In this document: piece by piece, positions 53,598 through 62,149 of the stretch | How positions within the stretch are numbered: the stretch's first letter is position 1 | Layout of the letters: each line of letters opens with the position of its first letter | From: Burkholderia plantarii | GTDB lineage: Bacteria; Pseudomonadota; Gammaproteobacteria; Burkholderiales; Burkholderiaceae | Length of the DNA: 64,000 nt | NCBI RefSeq assembly: GCF_001411805.1 | Contig: NZ_CP007213.1 | Location: 434,001-498,000, forward strand | Reading direction: 5' to 3' | Translations under genes and position numbers: made by a program | Notes under the pieces: model-generated | Database searches by the model: none | Told to the model about the DNA's origin: nothing | What the model saw: only the letters and a program-made list of their open reading frames with translations

Positions 53598-55417
53598 GCG
53601 GGCTGCTCCTCGGCGGGTGTGGCGCGGCGCGCGGCCTGCGCGGCGGCCTTGAACGGCTCGATGCCGACCCGGCCCACGGTCTCGATGAAGGTCTCGCGGC
53701 GCGCGTTTGGCGCGTCCGGTGCGGCAGGCGTTGCGCGCAGCGCGACGTAGGTGGACAGCACGGCGTCGATCACGTCGGGCACCTCGCGCGCCGAGAACGA
53801 CGGGCCGATCACCTTGCCCGCGCGCGCCTCGCCGCCGCGCGCGGAGCCGTCGGCGCCGCCAAGCGTGATCTGATACCACTCGCGGCCGTCCTTGTCGACG
53901 CCGAGGATGCCGATGTGGCCGCTGTGGTGATGGCCGCACGAGTTGATGCAGCCGCTGACGTGCAGATCGATTTCGCCGAGGTCCTCGAGTTCGTCGAGGT
54001 CCTGGTAGCGCTCGGCGATCGCGTCGGCGATCGGCAGCGAGCGTGCGTTGGCGAGCGCGCAGAAATCGCCGCCCGGGCACGCGATCATGTCGGTCAGCAG
54101 GTGGACGTTCGCGCTCGCGAGCCCTTCGGCGCGCGCCGCTTCCCAGAGCGCCAGCAGGTCGTCGGCGTGGACCCACGGCAGCACCACGTTCTGCGCATGC
54201 GTGACGCGCGCCTCGCCGGCCGAGAAGCGATCGACCAGCGTGGCCACGCGTTCGAGCTGGTCGGCCGATGCGTCGCCGGGTGCCTGCAGGGTCCGCTTGA
54301 ACGACAACGTGACGATCCGCAGCGCCGGATCACGATGCGGCGCGACGTTGCGCGCGAGCCAGCCGGCCAGCGCCGGCGTGCGCGCGGCGGCCTCGGCGAG
54401 ACGCGCCGCGGCGCCTGCATCGGTCGCGCCGGCGAGGCGTGCCGCGACGGCGTCGGGCACCACGAAGCAGGCTCGCACGCGCGCGAGTTCCGCGTCGGGA
54501 ATCGTGTGCGGGCCGCCGTCGTGCTCGACGATCTGGCGGAACTCGGCCTCGACGTCGTCGATGAAGCGCTGCCCCTCGGCCTTCACGAGGATCTTGATGC
54601 GAGCCTTGTATTTGTTGTCGCGGCGGCCGTACTGGTTGTACACGCGCACGATCGCCTCGAGGTAGTTCATGATGTGCCGCCACGGCACGAACTCGCGCAT
54701 CGGCGTGCCGATCACCGGCGTGCGGCCCATCCCGCCGCCCGCGGTGACGCGAAAGCCGAGTTCGCCGGCGGCGTCATGCACGAGCCGCAGCCCGACGTCG
54801 TGCCAGGCGGTGGCCGCGCGGTCCTCGTCCGCGCCCGTGATCGCGATCTTGAACTTGCGCGGCAGGAACGCGAACTCGGGGTGCAGCGTCGTCCACTGCC
54901 GCATGATTTCGGCGAACGGGCGCGGGTCGGCGATCTCGTCGGGCGCCACGCCGGCGCGCTCGTCGCACGAGATGTTGCGGATGCAGTTGCCGCTGGTCTG
55001 GATGCCGTGCATGTCGACGCTGGCGAGCAGGTCCATCACGTCGGCCGCGCGGTCGAGCGGGATCCAGTTGAACTGCACGTTGGTGCGCGTCGTGAAGTGC
55101 GCGTGACGCGTGGGCAGCCGCACGGTGCCGAGCGCGCGCTGCGCGTCGAGCGCCCGGCGGTAGACCTCGGGCTCGGGCACGTCGTAGTCGCGCGCCACGC
55201 GGGCCAGCACGCGCAGCTGGGCGCTCGACAGCTCGCCGTAGGGCACCGCCACGCGCAGCATCGGCGCATGGCGCTGCACGTACCAGCCGTTCTGCAGCCG
55301 CAGCGGGCGGAATGCGTCCTCGCCGAGCCGGCCGTCCTGCCAGCGTTCGAGCTGATCGCGGAATTGCGCGGCGCGACTGCGCACGAACGCGCGGTCGAAA
55401 TCGGTATATCGATACAT
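53594..55417 (-). CDS. cysI: Sulfite reductase haemoprotein (nitrite/sulfite reductase family)
   Basis: A 607-residue sirohaem and [4Fe-4S] enzyme. Cluster and sirohaem ligands are in ACPGGDFC and, 35 or so residues later, SGCINSCGHHHSG. Sirohaem-binding arginines occur in the N-terminal part (THFTTRTNVQ-like region and SGNCIRNISC). It reduces sulfite to sulfide for cysteine. Some members reduce nitrite; context with DUF934 favours sulfite. No flavoprotein subunit is adjacent, so electrons would come from ferredoxin or another reductase. The upstream region has a large inverted repeat. It is placed between the Nit1C and ATC clusters, both tied to sulfur or nitrogen from cyanide by inference. 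Confidence 0.92.
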   Translation of the reverse strand: MYRYTDFDRAFVRSRAAQFRDQLERWQDGRLGEDAFRPLRLQNGWYVQRHAPMLRVAVPYGELSSAQLRVLARVARDYDVPEPEVYRRALDAQRALGTVRLPTRHAHFTTRTNVQFNWIPLDRAADVMDLLASVDMHGIQTSGNCIRNISCDERAGVAPDEIADPRPFAEIMRQWTTLHPEFAFLPRKFKIAITGADEDRAATAWHDVGLRLVHDAAGELGFRVTAGGGMGRTPVIGTPMREFVPWRHIMNYLEAIVRVYNQYGRRDNKYKARIKILVKAEGQRFIDDVEAEFRQIVEHDGGPHTIPDAELARVRACFVVPDAVAARLAGATDAGAAARLAEAAARTPALAGWLARNVAPHRDPALRIVTLSFKRTLQAPGDASADQLERVATLVDRFSAGEARVTHAQNVVLPWVHADDLLALWEAARAEGLASANVHLLTDMIACPGGDFCALANARSLPIADAIAERYQDLDELEDLGEIDLHVSGCINSCGHHHSGHIGILGVDKDGREWYQITLGGADGSARGGEARAGKVIGPSFSAREVPDVIDAVLSTYVALRATPAAPDAPNARRETFIETVGRVGIEPFKAAAQAARRATPAEEQPA

Positions 55418-56019
55418 GATGGTGGGGAAAAGGCGCGGCGAGACGTGCCGAAAGCGCCGACGTTACGATGCGGGTGCCGCACCGGCAAGCAGCAGATGGC
55501 GCCGAAAACGGCGCAGCAGGCGGGCAGGCGTTGCCGCCCGGGCGCCGGGAGTTTGCGCGGCGCCATCTGCTATGCACGTTTTCCTTGCGGCTGCTGCTGT
55601 ACCGATGCGCCGGAACACGCGATGATGGGTGCCAGAGCGAGACACCGTGGCGCCCCTTCGTCCGGTGTCGAGCCGGGATTACTGCGCGAGTGCCCGGATC
55701 ATCACTCCTAAACCCGCAGAGCTTGCGGCCGCATGCCTGTGGCGCGGCAGGCAACCGCTCCGACACTTGCGTGCCGGAGCCCCCATTCGAGCGGACGACG
55801 CGGCCCGGCCACGGGCCGCGTCGCATGCCGTCCAGGTATCGCGATTCGCATCGGATTCCTGACAATGGCGGCATGCCGTTCCTTCGTTCCTCAAGCAAGG
55901 CTCGACGGCGCCCGTGAGCGGCGCCGAACCGGTGGCCGGCCTTCCGAAGCAGCCGGGCAATCGCGCGTGCCGCGCTCCTATAATGGCCGCTCCCGATTCG
56001 AACGCCCACGGTCCTTCCC
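55418..56019. other. Long leader and intergenic region upstream of cysI
   Basis: About 600 bp between the divergent cysI and alpha/beta hydrolase starts. Apart from the inverted repeat at 55492-55570 I see no gene; a promoter for each side must be present but none is clear. Confidence 0.45.
55492..55570. repeat. 13-bp inverted repeat enclosing a second hairpin
   Basis: GCAGATGGCGCCG (55492-55504) and CGGCGCCATCTGC (55558-55570) are exact reverse complements. Between them a CGGGC/GCCCG stem can form. The nested structure lies about 75 bp upstream of the cysI start and would be in its 5' leader, so it could be an RNA structure controlling the gene or a remnant of a small element. Confidence 0.5.
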
Positions 56020-56889
56020 ATGTCCACCATTCCGAACCGAAACCGGCTGCGGCTGCAGCGCCTGTTCCTCTGCGCCTGCGCCGCCTTCACGCTGCACGCG
56101 CAGGCCGAACCCCGCTGGCAGACGCTGCCGCCCACGCCGGCGCCGGTGGCGGGCGAGCGGCACGGCTTCGCCGACGTACACGGCATTCATCTCTACTACG
56201 CCACGATCGGCCATGGCACGCCGGTGATCCTGCTGCACGGCGGCCTTTCGAATTCCGACTACTTCGGCCATCAGGTCAGGGCGCTGATGAAGCACCACCA
56301 GGTGATCGTGGTGGACAGCCGCGGGCACGGCCGAAGCTCGCGCGACGCGCAGCCGTTCGGCTATGACCTGATGACGGACGACGTGGTCGCGCTGATGGAC
56401 ACGCTCAAGCTGCGCCGGGCCGACATCGTCGGCTGGAGCGACGGCGCGATCATCGGCATCGACATGGCGATCCGCCATCCGGACCGCGTCGGCAAGGTGG
56501 TGGCGTTCGCCGCGAACACGAAGACCGACGGCGTGATGCCCGACGTCGAGAAGAACCCGACGTTCGCGGCCTTCATCAAGCGCGGCGGCGACGAGTACCG
56601 GCGCCTGTCGCCGACGCCGAAGGAGTACGACGCGTTCGTCGAGCAGATCGGCCACATGTGGGCGTCGCAGCCGAACTGGAGCGACGCGCAGCTGAAGGCG
56701 ATCACCGCGCCCGTGCTCGTGATGGACGGCGATCACGACGAGGCGATCCGGCGCGAGCACACCGAATACATCGCCGCGACGATCCCGGGCGCGGGCCTGC
56801 AGATCCTGCCCGGGACCAGCCATTTCGCGATGCTGCAGGATCCCGAGGCGTTCAACTTCGCGGTCGAGCATTTTCTTGGGGATCGATAG
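56020..56889 (+). CDS. Alpha/beta hydrolase, exported
   Basis: A 289-residue hydrolase with an N-terminal signal peptide (about residues 1-30, ending near AQAE), so it is probably periplasmic. The nucleophile is Ser in GWSDGA; the oxyanion segment is LLHGGLSNSDYF; catalytic Asp and His are in MDGDHDEAI and GTSHFAML. The sequence around VVDSRGHGRSS is typical of the hydrolase fold with no clear substrate. It is a single gene and does not obviously belong to the nearby cyanide- or sulfur-related clusters. Confidence 0.88.
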   Translation: MSTIPNRNRLRLQRLFLCACAAFTLHAQAEPRWQTLPPTPAPVAGERHGFADVHGIHLYYATIGHGTPVILLHGGLSNSDYFGHQVRALMKHHQVIVVDSRGHGRSSRDAQPFGYDLMTDDVVALMDTLKLRRADIVGWSDGAIIGIDMAIRHPDRVGKVVAFAANTKTDGVMPDVEKNPTFAAFIKRGGDEYRRLSPTPKEYDAFVEQIGHMWASQPNWSDAQLKAITAPVLVMDGDHDEAIRREHTEYIAATIPGAGLQILPGTSHFAMLQDPEAFNFAVEHFLGDR

Positions 56890-56984
56890 GCGGGTGGTGG
56901 GCGAGTGACGGGCGGGCGAGGGCTCGGGGCCGGCCGGGTGCGCACTTGGCGCGGCTGCGCCCTGGATGGCGCGGCCGTGTCCAC

Positions 56985-57917
56985 TCAACGCCTTTCCCCC
57001 GCCGCCGCGAGGCGCCGCATCGATGCGGCCGCCGTCTCCCGCAGCCATTCGGCGAGGCGCCGCGCGCCGTCCGGCAGGTCCGCGTCCACGCGGCTGCACA
57101 GGTAGTAGTCGCGGCCGTCGTCGAGCGCGCTGTCGAACAGCTGCACGACTTCGCCGCTCGCCAGCTCCGCCTCGATCAGCGGCGCGCGCATCAGCCCCGC
57201 GCCGAGCCCCGCGCGGATCGCGCTCAGGGTCAGCTGCCCGTCCTCGAACATCGGCCCGACCACCGGCGGCACGTTGCGCACGCCCGCGCCGCGCAGCCAG
57301 TTCACCCAGGTGCTGCGGTCCTCGTCATGCACGAGCGGCACCGCGGCGAGGTCGGCCGGCTTGCGGAACGGCCCGAAGCGGCGCCGGAATCCCGCGCTGC
57401 AGACCGGCACCATCGCGCCCGGCAGCAGCTTCTCGCAGCGATAGCCGGCCCAGTCGCCGGCGCCGAAGCGGATCGAGAGATCCGACGCGTCGCTGCGATA
57501 GTTGCGGTGGTTGGCGTAGAGCACGGTCACGTCGACGTCGGTGTTCGCCTCCAGGAAGCGGTGCAGCCGCGGCACGAACCAGCCGATGCCGAACAGCGGA
57601 ATCAGGCTGATCGTGATCTGGCGCAGCGACGAGCGATCGCGCACGAAGCCGGTCGCGCTGCGCAGCACCGAGAACGCCGCGCTGATCGAGCGGTAGTAGT
57701 CGCGGCCTTCGTCGGTCAGTACCAGCGCGCGGCCCTCGCGCACCGTCAGCGGCGTCAGGATGAACGCGTCGAGCAGCTGCAGCTGATGGCTGACCGCCGA
57801 CGGCGTGATGTCGAGTTCGGCCGCCGCGGCCGTGACCGAGCCCAGCCGCGCGAACGCCTCGAAGGCGCGCACCGCGCGCAACGGAGGATCGTTCGACAAT
57901 TGTTCGATATTTTTCAT
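56985..57917 (-). CDS. LysR-type regulator, GcvA-like, divergent from the ATC genes
   Basis: A LysR regulator of about 310 residues from ATG 57917 (MKNIEQLSNDPPLRAVRAFE); a longer frame from 57953 is possible. HTH: FEAFARLGSVTAAAAELDIT with SAVSHQL following. Effector domain of the GcvA/AmpR type. It faces the binding-protein, ATC hydrolase and amidohydrolase genes across a 180-bp AT-rich gap that contains a 16-bp direct repeat, one copy covering its own start codon. It is very likely the local regulator. Confidence 0.88.
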   Translation of the reverse strand: MKNIEQLSNDPPLRAVRAFEAFARLGSVTAAAAELDITPSAVSHQLQLLDAFILTPLTVREGRALVLTDEGRDYYRSISAAFSVLRSATGFVRDRSSLRQITISLIPLFGIGWFVPRLHRFLEANTDVDVTVLYANHRNYRSDASDLSIRFGAGDWAGYRCEKLLPGAMVPVCSAGFRRRFGPFRKPADLAAVPLVHDEDRSTWVNWLRGAGVRNVPPVVGPMFEDGQLTLSAIRAGLGAGLMRAPLIEAELASGEVVQLFDSALDDGRDYYLCSRVDADLPDGARRLAEWLRETAAASMRRLAAAGERR

Positions 57918-58070
57918 GTTTTGAATTCTATCGAATAATTCGGGAGACGGCAAAATCGCCAGATGTCTTTATGGTTAAAGGTTTTGCCCGATATTGCCGG
58001 TCGGGTATAAGCATTCAATCAAAGCGTATTTGGCTGCGATCGCATGACTGTTTAATATTTTTCATGTTTT
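57907..58070. promoter_or_regulatory. 16-bp direct repeat in the LysR/ATC intergenic region
   Basis: ATATTTTTCATGTTTT occurs exactly at 57907-57922 and 58055-58070. The first overlaps the LysR start codon, the second ends 27 bases before the binding-protein ATG. The pair could be operator sites for the LysR protein that allow it to control both directions. Confidence 0.5.
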
Positions 58071-58097
58071 AATCGATCGCCCACACGCCTGCCACTC

Positions 58098-59264
58098 ATG
58101 AAAAAATCCGTCTCCCTCACCGCCGCCGCCGCGCTCGCCGTCGCCGCCGGCGCCACGTTCGCGCTGCCCGCCGGCGCCGCCGACGCGCCGCGAACCGTGC
58201 TGATCGGCCTCGCGGCGCCGCTGACCGGCCCGTCCGCGCGGATCGGCAAGGATCTGCAGAACGGCGCGCAGCTCGCGCTCGACGATGCGAACCGCCGCCA
58301 TCCGACGCTCGACGGCAAGTCCGTCGTCTACAAGCTGGTGGCCGTGGACGACCAGTCCGACCCGCGCACCGCCGTGACGGTCGCGCAGTCGCTGGTCGAG
58401 CAGCACGTGATCGGCGTGGTCGGCCACTGGAACACCGGCTGCAGCGTGCCGGCCTCGCGCGTCTATCGCGACGCGGGCATCCCCGAGATCGCGCCGGCCT
58501 CCACCGGCCATCAATACACGGAGCAGGGCTACGCCACCGCGTTCCGCATCATGGGTCACGACGACGACGGCGGCGCCTACACCGGCGCCTATGCGGTGAA
58601 GACGCTGCACGCGCGCCGCATCGCCGTGCTCGACGATCGCACCTCGTTCGGCTCGGGTCTCGCCGACCAGTTCGTGAAGGGTGTGAAGGCCGACGGCGGC
58701 ACGATCGTCGACCGCGAATACGTGAACGACAAGACCGTCGATTTCAGCGGCGTGCTGACCGCCATCAAGGCCAGGCAGCCCGACGTGGTGTTCTTCGGCG
58801 GGATCGACGCGCAGGCCGCGCCGATCGCGCGCCGCATGCGGCAGCTCGGGATCCACGCCACGCTGCTCGGCGCGGGCGGCTTCGTGAGCCAGACCTTCCT
58901 CTCGCTGGCTGGCGCCGACGGCGACGGCGTGACCGCGCTCGAACCGGGCCGGCCGCTCGCGAAGATGCCGGGCGGCGCCGCGTTCGACGCGCAATACCGC
59001 GCGCGCTACCACGCGCCGATCGAGCTGCACGCCCCGTTCGCCTACGACGCGGCCGCCACGCTGATCGCCGTCGCGCAGCAGACCGGCTCGACCGACCCGG
59101 CCACGCTGGTGGCCGCGCTGCATCGCGTCGACCGGCAGGGCGTGACCGGGCGCATCGCGTTCGACGCGCAGGGCAACCTGAAGGATCCGGCCTACACGAT
59201 CTATCGCGTGCAGGACGGCAAGTGGGACGTCGTCGACGTGCTCGGCGGCGGCGCGAAGCCGTAA
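58098..59264 (+). CDS. Periplasmic branched-chain-amino-acid-type binding protein
   Basis: A 388-residue type-I periplasmic binding protein (LivJ-like) with a signal peptide (residues 1-27, ending AGAAD). Ligand-contacting motifs are visible in GVVGHWNTGCSVPAS and APASTGHQYT. No permease or ATPase genes follow; instead come the ATC hydrolase and amidohydrolase genes. It may capture a thiazoline or carbamoyl amino acid and work with a transporter encoded elsewhere. Confidence 0.9.
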   Translation: MKKSVSLTAAAALAVAAGATFALPAGAADAPRTVLIGLAAPLTGPSARIGKDLQNGAQLALDDANRRHPTLDGKSVVYKLVAVDDQSDPRTAVTVAQSLVEQHVIGVVGHWNTGCSVPASRVYRDAGIPEIAPASTGHQYTEQGYATAFRIMGHDDDGGAYTGAYAVKTLHARRIAVLDDRTSFGSGLADQFVKGVKADGGTIVDREYVNDKTVDFSGVLTAIKARQPDVVFFGGIDAQAAPIARRMRQLGIHATLLGAGGFVSQTFLSLAGADGDGVTALEPGRPLAKMPGGAAFDAQYRARYHAPIELHAPFAYDAAATLIAVAQQTGSTDPATLVAALHRVDRQGVTGRIAFDAQGNLKDPAYTIYRVQDGKWDVVDVLGGGAKP

Positions 59265-59377
59265 GGCGGCACGCCGGGCGGCACGCGCCGCCCGGCAGCG
59301 CCGCAGCGGCATCCAGGCAGCACCCGGGCAGCACCGATCACCCACGATAACGACGAACCCCCAAGTCAGGAGTCACC

Positions 59378-59920
59378 ATGACCGAGCCGACCCAGTCCGC
59401 CGCGTCGAGCGACGCGGCCGACCATCGCCTGGGCATCCTCGCGCGCCGCAGGATCGAGGCGGAGATCATCAAGCCGATCTACGAAATCATGAAGCGCGAG
59501 TTCGGCACCGAGCGGGCGCAGGCCGTGATCGCCGAGGCGGTGCGCGGCGCGGCCGTGGATGCCGGCCGGTCGTTCGCGGCGCAGGAGCCGGACGGCACCA
59601 GCATCGCGTCGTTCGTCGCGCTGCAGGTGCTGTGGGAGAAGGACGACGCGCTCGACGTGGAGGTGCGTCGCGAGGATGGCGCGCACTACGACTACGACGT
59701 GCATCGCTGCGCCTACGCGGAGATGTATCACGCGATGGGGCTCGGCGAGATCGGCCACCTGCTGAGCTGCGCGCGCGACGAGTATTTTATTCGCGGTTAC
59801 GATCCGCGTGTCGCGCTCACGCGCACCACCACCATCATGCAGGGCGCGCCGCGCTGCGACTTCCGCTACCGGATGCGCGACGCGGCACACGCCACCGGGG
59901 AGAATCACGATGACGAATGA
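59378..59920 (+). CDS. atcB: L-2-amino-thiazoline-4-carboxylic acid hydrolase
   Basis: A 180-residue protein of the ATC hydrolase family. Recognisable family segments are RRRIEAEIIKPIYEIMKREFG at the N-terminus, VHRCAYAEMYHAMGLGEIGHLLSCARDE, and a closing FRYRMRD. The enzyme opens the thiazoline ring of L-ATC to give N-carbamoyl-L-cysteine, known from Pseudomonas used for cysteine production. Its stop overlaps the start of the amidohydrolase gene, so the two are coupled. L-ATC also forms chemically from cyanide and cystine. Confidence 0.88.
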   Translation: MTEPTQSAASSDAADHRLGILARRRIEAEIIKPIYEIMKREFGTERAQAVIAEAVRGAAVDAGRSFAAQEPDGTSIASFVALQVLWEKDDALDVEVRREDGAHYDYDVHRCAYAEMYHAMGLGEIGHLLSCARDEYFIRGYDPRVALTRTTTIMQGAPRCDFRYRMRDAAHATGENHDDE

Positions 59921-61190
59921 ATCGAAACCGCTGCCGGCCGGCACGCATCGCGCCGTGCGCGTGGACAGCGCGCGCCTGTGGGAGTCGCTCGACCGGATGG
60001 CGCGGATCGGCGCGACGCCGAAGGGCGGCGTCTGCCGGCTCGCGCTGACCGAACTCGACCGCGAGTCGCGCGACCTCTTCGTGGCCTGGGCGCGCGAGGC
60101 CGGCTGCACGATCCGCGTCGACGCGATGGGCAACGTGTTCGCGCGTCGCGAAGGCCGCCATGCCGGCGCGGCCCCCGTGCTGACCGGCTCGCATGCCGAC
60201 ACGCAGCCCACCGGCGGCCGCTACGACGGCATCTACGGCGTGCTCGGCGGGCTCGAGGTGGTCCGCGCGCTCAACGATGCGGACGTGCAGACCGAGCGGC
60301 CGATCGAGGTCGTGCTCTGGACCAACGAGGAAGGCTCGCGCTTCGCGCCGGCGATGGTGTCATCGGGCGTGTTCGCGGGCGCGTTCACGCTCGACTACGG
60401 CCTGTCGCGCACCGACCGCCAGGGCACCACGCTCGGCGCGGCGCTCGCCGCGATCGGCTACGCGGGCGACGCGCCGGTGGGCGGCTTCCCGGTGCATGCG
60501 GCCTACGAGCTGCATATCGAGCAGGGGCCGATCCTCGAACGCGCCGGCAACACCATCGGCGTGGTGACGGCCGGGCAGGGCCAGCGCTGGTACGAACTGA
60601 CGTTCACCGGCGTCGACTCGCACGCCGGCACCACGCCGATGGACGCGCGCCGCGACGCGCTGGTGGGTGCCGCGCGCGTGATCGGTTTCGTCGACGCGAT
60701 GGGCCGCGGCCGGGCGCCCGACGCGCGCGCCACGGTCGGGCTGATCGAGGCGCGGCCGAATTCGCGCAACACGGTGCCGGGCGAATGCTTTTTCACGGTG
60801 GAGTTCCGCCATCCCGACGCGGCCGTGCTCGCGCAGATGGACGCCGAACTGCGTGCCGAGGTGGCGCGGATCGCGAGCGAGACCGGGCTCGGCGCGCGCA
60901 TCGAGCAGATCTTCGACTATGCGCCGGTGCCGTTCGCGCCGCGCTGCATCGAGACCGTGCGCGACGCGGCGCTCGCGCTTGGCCTCTCGCATCAGGACAT
61001 CGTTTCCGGCGCCGGGCACGACGCCTGTTACCTGGCGCGCGTCGCCCCCACCGGCATGATCTTCGTGCCTTGTGTCGACGGGCTCAGCCACAACGAGGCC
61101 GAGGCGATCACGCAGGAATGGGCCGAAGCAGGCGCGAACGTCCTGCTGCACGCGGTGCTGGCGAGCGCGCAGGACGCCGTGGACGCCTGA
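59910..61190 (+). CDS. atcC: N-carbamoyl-L-amino acid (L-cysteine) amidohydrolase
   Basis: A 426-residue M20-type zinc amidase from ATG 59910. Metal ligands: GSHADTQPTGGRYDGIYG (His and Asp), TNEEGSRF (Glu), HIEQGP (His) and the final GLSHNEAE (His). It removes the carbamoyl group to give amino acid, CO2 and ammonia. Right after the ATC hydrolase it should act on N-carbamoyl-L-cysteine, completing ATC to cysteine. By sequence alone it could also be an allantoate or ureidopropionate-type amidohydrolase; the gene pair supports the cysteine route. Confidence 0.88.
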   Translation: MTNESKPLPAGTHRAVRVDSARLWESLDRMARIGATPKGGVCRLALTELDRESRDLFVAWAREAGCTIRVDAMGNVFARREGRHAGAAPVLTGSHADTQPTGGRYDGIYGVLGGLEVVRALNDADVQTERPIEVVLWTNEEGSRFAPAMVSSGVFAGAFTLDYGLSRTDRQGTTLGAALAAIGYAGDAPVGGFPVHAAYELHIEQGPILERAGNTIGVVTAGQGQRWYELTFTGVDSHAGTTPMDARRDALVGAARVIGFVDAMGRGRAPDARATVGLIEARPNSRNTVPGECFFTVEFRHPDAAVLAQMDAELRAEVARIASETGLGARIEQIFDYAPVPFAPRCIETVRDAALALGLSHQDIVSGAGHDACYLARVAPTGMIFVPCVDGLSHNEAEAITQEWAEAGANVLLHAVLASAQDAVDA

Positions 61191-61373
61191 AGCGGGCGGG
61201 GCCGGCCTGCGGCCCGGTTCGGCGGCGGCCGATGCGTGCCCGCGCGAACTCGCGCGCGCCGGCCGCGTCGGCCGGCACGGGCAGCGCATCGGGGGCAAGC
61301 CGTGAACTCGCGGCAATACCTCAGGTGATCATGCACCCGTCGCGCGGCGCGGCGAGCGCTCGCCGCGCGACGC

Positions 61374-61670
61374 TCAGTGGTCCATCACCAGCGTCGGATG
61401 GCATTCGAACGTGAGCTTCGCCTCGTTGTCGGAGACGTGCTCGGCGCCCGGGCTCGCATGCATGCCCTGCTGCGCGCAATAGGCATCGGCGGTGCCGATC
61501 GCCTTGCGGTGGGCCGCGGCCCACGAGAGCACGGCGCCGTGGGCCGTGGTGTTGACGGTATAGACGTGCGGCTTGTCGGTCGCGCTGACGTCGGATGCGC
61601 TCGAACAGGCGCCGAGCCAGAGTGTCAGGGCCGCCGCGATCAAGCCGATGAGCGGTGTTCTGAAGGACAT
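61374..61670 (-). CDS. Small lipoprotein of unknown function
   Basis: A 98-residue protein from ATG 61670 with a lipoprotein signal peptide: ALTLWLGAC at residues 14-22, Cys22 being the lipidation site. The mature part has two further cysteines (AYCAQQG and FECHP) that could form a disulfide, and ends VMDH. No family is recognised. It is likely anchored in the outer membrane. Single gene. Confidence 0.75.
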   Translation of the reverse strand: MSFRTPLIGLIAAALTLWLGACSSASDVSATDKPHVYTVNTTAHGAVLSWAAAHRKAIGTADAYCAQQGMHASPGAEHVSDNEAKLTFECHPTLVMDH

Positions 61671-62149
61671 GGGAAATTTTTTCTGCAATGAAATCAAGGC
61701 GACATGAAACGTCGCACTGGAGCAGGCGGAAGTATCGGCGATTTCCGCGCGCCGATCATCGTCGCGGGATTGAACAGTACGTTTCCGCCGTGTGAACAAT
61801 GGCCGGATGGCGCGACGGCCGACGCGGCATATCCCGCGCCGCCCTGGCATGGTGTCGACGATCGCTGCGAATATCGCGTCGGACACCATTTCCGTGTTTT
61901 GCCATACAGCCGACGGCAAGCAGTGCGACTGCGCTGATCCGCTCGGGTTCCGGCGATTCTCGATTCAATTTTCGATCATGAGCCGGCCCCGCCGCCGCCC
62001 CGCCACGGGGGGCGATCATGAGGGTCCGAATCGGCGCCGGCGTGCAGCCTCGCCTCGCTTACGTTCCTGAAACAGGCGCGCGGCCGGGCGCCGGCGGCCG
62101 GCGCTTCGCCGCGGGGCCGCCGCCGGATACGCGTGCGCCGTCCTTTCCC
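61671..62149. other. Intergenic region before the CobT gene end
   Basis: About 480 bp with no supported gene. The part next to the lipoprotein is AT-richer and likely holds its promoter; the rest is GC-rich with no clear signal. Confidence 0.45.
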
